Of a DNA stretch of 18,076 bases, positions 15,088 through 18,076 are shown in pieces (within the stretch, counting starts at the first letter, position 1; the number at the start of each line of letters is the position of its first letter). Source of the DNA: Candidatus Brocadiaceae bacterium (GTDB taxonomy: Bacteria; Planctomycetota; Brocadiia; SM23-32). A program made the position numbers and the translations under genes. The DNA is taken from contig PUNP01000336.1 of the NCBI GenBank assembly GCA_003551785.1, positions 1 to 18,076 on the forward strand, in the 5' to 3' direction. Below the pieces are notes generated by a model. It saw only the letters and a list, made by a program, of their open reading frames with translations, was not told where the DNA came from and ran no database searches.

Positions 15088-16398
15088 GTGATATTGGATG
15101 CACTATATTTATGGGGCGGCTCGTTGTTATTGCCCGCTGCAGCTATTAAGGCACCGTTTTCGCGTCGCCACAGGGCCGGTATGTTCAACAGACTGGGGCT
15201 GACGCCCCGGTTTTCCGAAGCGCCGGGGGGGCGAGTATGGATTCATTGCGCCAGCGTCGGAGAGGCGGCTATACCGTTACATTTAGTAGAGATATTGAAG
15301 CAGCGGTTTCCCCGTTTGAACACAGTCTTTTCCTCCTGTACCGATACGGGGGTTGAGCGGCTTGAGGGGCTGTATCCGGGGGAAAGCTCTTTTTATCTGC
15401 CTTTTGACTTTTCATTTTCCGTTGATAAAGCCCTGAGACGTGTGAAACCATCGGTGTTGGTTTTAGTCGAACAGGAAATATGGCCCAATTTGCTGCTTGC
15501 CTGCTGCAAAAAAAACGTGCCGGTGGCGATAGTAAACGGGCGTATCAATGAAAAGTCCAGCCGATTGGTCAGGACGCTTTTCCGGCTGCTGCCTGACGCG
15601 GCGAGAGCAATCAAGTTATGCTGCGTCCGCAGCGATGCTGACGCGCAGCGTTTCAGTTACGCCGGTATAGACCCGGGTAAAATCCATAGTGTGGGTTCAT
15701 TGAAATACGATGCACTGAGAACGGCGATATCTGGCAGTGAACAGCAGCGTTTGTGCAATTTGTTTGGAATTACTGGCGGTGATAAAATTTTGGTGGGTGG
15801 CAGTACCCATGACGGTGAGGAGCTAGCGCTTTTGGATGTATGGAAAAGACTCAAAGCAGAACATCCGAGACTGCGTTTAGTCCTGGCGCCGCGGCATGTG
15901 GAAAGGGCGGATACGATCGTGAGGAGGCTTGCCAGGGAAGGTGTGAAGGTACAGCGACAGTCCAAGGCGGAAGCTCATGGAGGCGATATGGTTTTGGAAC
16001 CCGATACCGTTATTTTGGTGGATGTTATTGGGCGGCTCCGCACCTGGTATGCTTTGGCGGATGTCGTTTTTGTGGGACGCAGCCTGCAACCGCCCGGCGG
16101 CGGTCAGAATATGATGGAGCCGGCGGCTTTAGGCAAGCCGGTCATCGTCGGGCCTTATACCGGAAATTTTAAACCGGAAATGGAAGTGCTGAAAGCTGAT
16201 AATGCTGTTATTTGTGTTGATGATGTAGTTGGTCTTCAACAAGAAGCCGCCCGGTTATTGACAGACAGGGGCTATGCAGAGTGGTTGGGCGACTCGGCCA
16301 AAAATGTGATTGAGCGGAATAGGGGGGCCGCAAACGTAACTGCCGATCTGCTGCAACCCCTTATACTTGAAAAAAATACGAAAAACGGTATAATATGA
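15088..16398 (+). CDS. waaA: 3-deoxy-D-manno-octulosonic acid (Kdo) transferase
   Basis: WaaA/KdtA transfers Kdo from CMP-Kdo to lipid A precursors, the first sugar step of the lipopolysaccharide core, at the inner face of the cytoplasmic membrane. The 436-residue length fits the family. The N-terminus is hydrophobic (LYLWGGSLLLPAAAI), a probable membrane anchor. The catalytic glutamate motif is present as WIHCASVGE (Glu59). LVEQEIWPNLL and AIVNGRINEKS are typical of the acceptor half. The C-terminal donor-binding motif GGGQNMMEPAALGKPVIVGP (about 336-355) corresponds to the usual GGHN..EPA. The start must be the GTG at 15088 or a TTG at 15094, because an in-frame stop lies just before; no Shine-Dalgarno is seen. 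The ffh promoter lies within its last codons. Confidence 0.94.
   Translation: MILDALYLWGGSLLLPAAAIKAPFSRRHRAGMFNRLGLTPRFSEAPGGRVWIHCASVGEAAIPLHLVEILKQRFPRLNTVFSSCTDTGVERLEGLYPGESSFYLPFDFSFSVDKALRRVKPSVLVLVEQEIWPNLLLACCKKNVPVAIVNGRINEKSSRLVRTLFRLLPDAARAIKLCCVRSDADAQRFSYAGIDPGKIHSVGSLKYDALRTAISGSEQQRLCNLFGITGGDKILVGGSTHDGEELALLDVWKRLKAEHPRLRLVLAPRHVERADTIVRRLAREGVKVQRQSKAEAHGGDMVLEPDTVILVDVIGRLRTWYALADVVFVGRSLQPPGGGQNMMEPAALGKPVIVGPYTGNFKPEMEVLKADNAVICVDDVVGLQQEAARLLTDRGYAEWLGDSAKNVIERNRGAANVTADLLQPLILEKNTKNGII
16367..16394 (+). promoter_or_regulatory. Promoter of ffh, inside the 3' end of waaA
   Basis: TTGAAA (16367-16372) and a perfect TATAAT (16389-16394) are spaced 16 bp apart. They overlap the last codons of waaA and end just before its stop. 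Transcription would begin near 16401, giving a ~100-nt leader for ffh and probably for rpsP behind it. Confidence 0.65.
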
Positions 16399-16502
16399 TG
16401 TTGAGTTTTTTCAGAAGTTATCAGTGGATATTGACGGTTTTTGTTTTTTTGTATTGTCTGCTCCAGGATCAAAGTTTGGGTCCAAATCATAGAGGTTTAT
16501 AA

Positions 16503-17906
16503 GTGTTTGAGACACTGACAAATACATTGGAAGGTTTTTTCGGGAAATTAAAGGGGAAACCTCGCCTTTCCGAGAAGAATATCAAAGATGGGCTTAAAGA
16601 GGTGCGTCTGGCATTGCTGGAGGCCGACGTTCATTATAAAGTCGTGAAGAGTTTTACTCAATCCGTTAAAGAAAAGGCCGTAGGTGATGAAGTACTTCGT
16701 GGCGTTAACCCGGCGGAGCAGATAGTGAAGATAGTCCATGATGAGCTTGTCAATCTGATGGGCCCCGTGGATACCGATCTTCCCATTTATAAAGAGAGTG
16801 GCAAGCCGGCCGTGATAATGCTGGCGGGGCTGCAAGGCAGCGGTAAAACGACTACCTGTGGTAAGCTTGTGCATTATTTGCTTGACAAACATGAGGCTGC
16901 TCCTATATTATGTGCTGCCGACGTTCGACGGCCTGCTGCGATTGATCAGCTTGAGACTCTTGGAGAACAGCTGGATGTTCCGGTAGTGAGCCGGCGCGGC
17001 AGTGATGCGCTTTCAGTCTGCCTGGAGGCCCGTATGGAGGCTGCTCAGCAGAATCGAAGCCCGCTCATACTCGATACCGGCGGGCGGCTGCATATCGATG
17101 AACAAATGATGGGTGAGCTGCGTGAAATAAGGAAACGGGCCAAACCCGATGCCGTATTTCTTGTGGCAGATGCCCGAACCGGTCAGGATGCCGTTACCAG
17201 CGCTAAAGAGTTTAACCGGCAGATCGAGTATGACGGCGTTATACTTACAAATCTTGACGGTGATGCGCGTGGCGGTGCTGCGCTTTCTATCAAAGCTGTT
17301 ACCGGAAAACCGGTCAAATTCGTCGGTATGGGCGAGAAAATGGATAAGTTCGAGCCGTTTTATCCGGAAAGGATGGCGGACAGAATCCTCGGCATGGGCG
17401 ATGTTGTTACTCTCGTAGAAAAGGCTGAACAGGCTATTGAGCAGGAAGATGCCGAGGCACTTGAAGAGAAAATGCGCAAGGCTCAGTTCGACCTGGAAGA
17501 TTTCAGGAAGCAACTGCGGATGATTCGAGGAATGGGGCCGCTTAAAGAACTGATGAGCTATATACCGGGAGTGGGCAGTAAACTCGACGGTATGGATTTT
17601 GATGAGTCCGAACTGGATAAAATCGAGGCGATTATCAATTCGATGACACAGGAGGAACGGCAGAAGCCGCAGTTGATCAATGCCGGCCGCCGAAACAGAA
17701 TCGCGAAAGGAAGCGGTGCGAACGCGGCTGAAGTGAACCGTATGCTGAAGCAGTTTATGCAGCTTAAAAAAGTTATGAAGAAAATGACAAGAGGTGGAGG
17801 GATGAAGGATTTGGGCAAGGCTTTCCCCGATCAGCTTTCCGCCCCTGGCGGGCCATTGCCCAAAGGCCTCCAGGGCAAGTTGAAGGATATGAGTAAAAGA
17901 AAGTGA
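16503..17906 (+). CDS. ffh: Signal recognition particle protein Ffh
   Basis: Ffh is the SRP54-type GTPase that binds 4.5S RNA and signal sequences and delivers ribosomes to FtsY. At 467 residues the layout is complete: N domain (1-90), G domain (about 100-295) and methionine-rich M domain (about 320-467). G1 is GLQGSGKTT (109-117), the DARTGQDAV segment is at 223-231 and DGDARGG at 252-258. The RNA-binding stretch is RIAKGSGANAAEVNRMLKQF (399-418). Two motif changes stand out: G3 reads DTGGR (191-195) rather than DTAGR, and G4 reads TNLD (249-252) rather than TKLD. The start is GTG, with AGAGG about seven bases upstream. It precedes rpsP, a common gene order. Confidence 0.97.
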   Translation: MFETLTNTLEGFFGKLKGKPRLSEKNIKDGLKEVRLALLEADVHYKVVKSFTQSVKEKAVGDEVLRGVNPAEQIVKIVHDELVNLMGPVDTDLPIYKESGKPAVIMLAGLQGSGKTTTCGKLVHYLLDKHEAAPILCAADVRRPAAIDQLETLGEQLDVPVVSRRGSDALSVCLEARMEAAQQNRSPLILDTGGRLHIDEQMMGELREIRKRAKPDAVFLVADARTGQDAVTSAKEFNRQIEYDGVILTNLDGDARGGAALSIKAVTGKPVKFVGMGEKMDKFEPFYPERMADRILGMGDVVTLVEKAEQAIEQEDAEALEEKMRKAQFDLEDFRKQLRMIRGMGPLKELMSYIPGVGSKLDGMDFDESELDKIEAIINSMTQEERQKPQLINAGRRNRIAKGSGANAAEVNRMLKQFMQLKKVMKKMTRGGGMKDLGKAFPDQLSAPGGPLPKGLQGKLKDMSKRK

Positions 17907-17957
17907 TATGAATTAGATTTTGGTAATCAGAATACTTATTAATTTGGCTGGATTATT

Positions 17958-18076
17958 ATGGTTAGAATTAGACTTTCAAGAACAGGTAAAAGGAATTCTC
18001 CATACTGGAAAGTTGGAGTTTACGATCAGAGGACGAGACGGGACGGTGCTGCTATCGAGTATTTAGGTTCTTATGA
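17958..18076 (+). CDS. rpsP: 30S ribosomal protein S16 (partial, cut by window end)
   Basis: Thirty-nine codons of the N-terminus are visible: MVRIRLSRTGKRNSPYWKVG followed by VYDQRTRRDGAAIEYLGSY. This is the diagnostic start of bS16 (RIRL.R.G....P.Y..V..D.R..RDG..IE.LG.Y), a small-subunit assembly protein. The family is usually about 80-90 residues, so roughly half is present. It lies 51 bp after ffh with no clear promoter between, so it is probably cotranscribed. The ribosome site is weak (a GGCTGGA stretch). Confidence 0.95.
   Translation, partial: MVRIRLSRTGKRNSPYWKVGVYDQRTRRDGAAIEYLGSY

Noticed and set aside
14781..15149. Short frames on both strands sharing a HGACPRG peptide
   Set aside because: The shared peptide comes from translating the palindromic repeat copies, not from real homologous proteins.
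16431..16457. TTGACG ... TATTGT as the ffh promoter
   Set aside because: The spacer is only 15 bp and the -10 is weak; the pair at 16367-16394 is clearly better.

Overview
The window looks like chromosome from a Gram-negative bacterium of the Planctomycetota-Verrucomicrobiota-Lentisphaerota group, most likely Lentisphaerota or Kiritimatiellota. This is an inference from a combination of features. There is a GntR/LacI hybrid regulator, a DUF4838/CBM9-like glycan protein, a hypothetical glycosyl hydrolase of the GHL6 type and a prepilin start with the FTLIELLVVI signature. A Kdo transferase implies lipopolysaccharide. No rRNA, tRNA, CRISPR array, transposase or integrase was seen.

Left half (about 330-10535, + strand): a putative carbohydrate-utilisation locus. 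A strong sigma70-type promoter (334-362), flanked by palindromic operator candidates, drives a GntR/LacI-type sugar-responsive repressor (500-1636). It is followed by a broken junction where the first residues of a type IV prepilin-like gene run out of frame into a 5'-truncated DUF4838 protein carrying a CBM9-like domain (1714-3872). Next come a GHL6-type (possibly GH151-like) glycosidase (4058-6022), a very large unassigned protein with a similar multi-domain layout (6181-9609) and an intact endonuclease/exonuclease/phosphatase-fold hydrolase (9756-10535). The two intact large enzymes have no obvious signal peptide, so they probably act on imported oligosaccharides in the cytoplasm.

Middle (10548-12615, - strand): radA (DNA repair) followed by a GNAT acetyltransferase, converging on the glycan locus. 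A compact divergent promoter region at 12613-12703 separates radA from aroA.

Right half (12704-18076, + strand): housekeeping genes. aroA (EPSP synthase) is coupled by an ATGA overlap to a PHP-domain phosphoesterase. A 426-bp intergenic region follows, holding one strong hairpin and three copies of a REP-like palindromic element. Then come waaA/kdtA (Kdo transferase), ffh (SRP GTPase, with unusual G3 and G4 motif residues) with its own promoter inside the end of kdtA, and the start of rpsP, cut by the window edge.

The items most worth a second look are the prepilin/DUF4838 junction, the operator pair around the regulator promoter, the 1142-residue protein without a recognisable family, the three-copy palindromic element and the Ffh motif changes.
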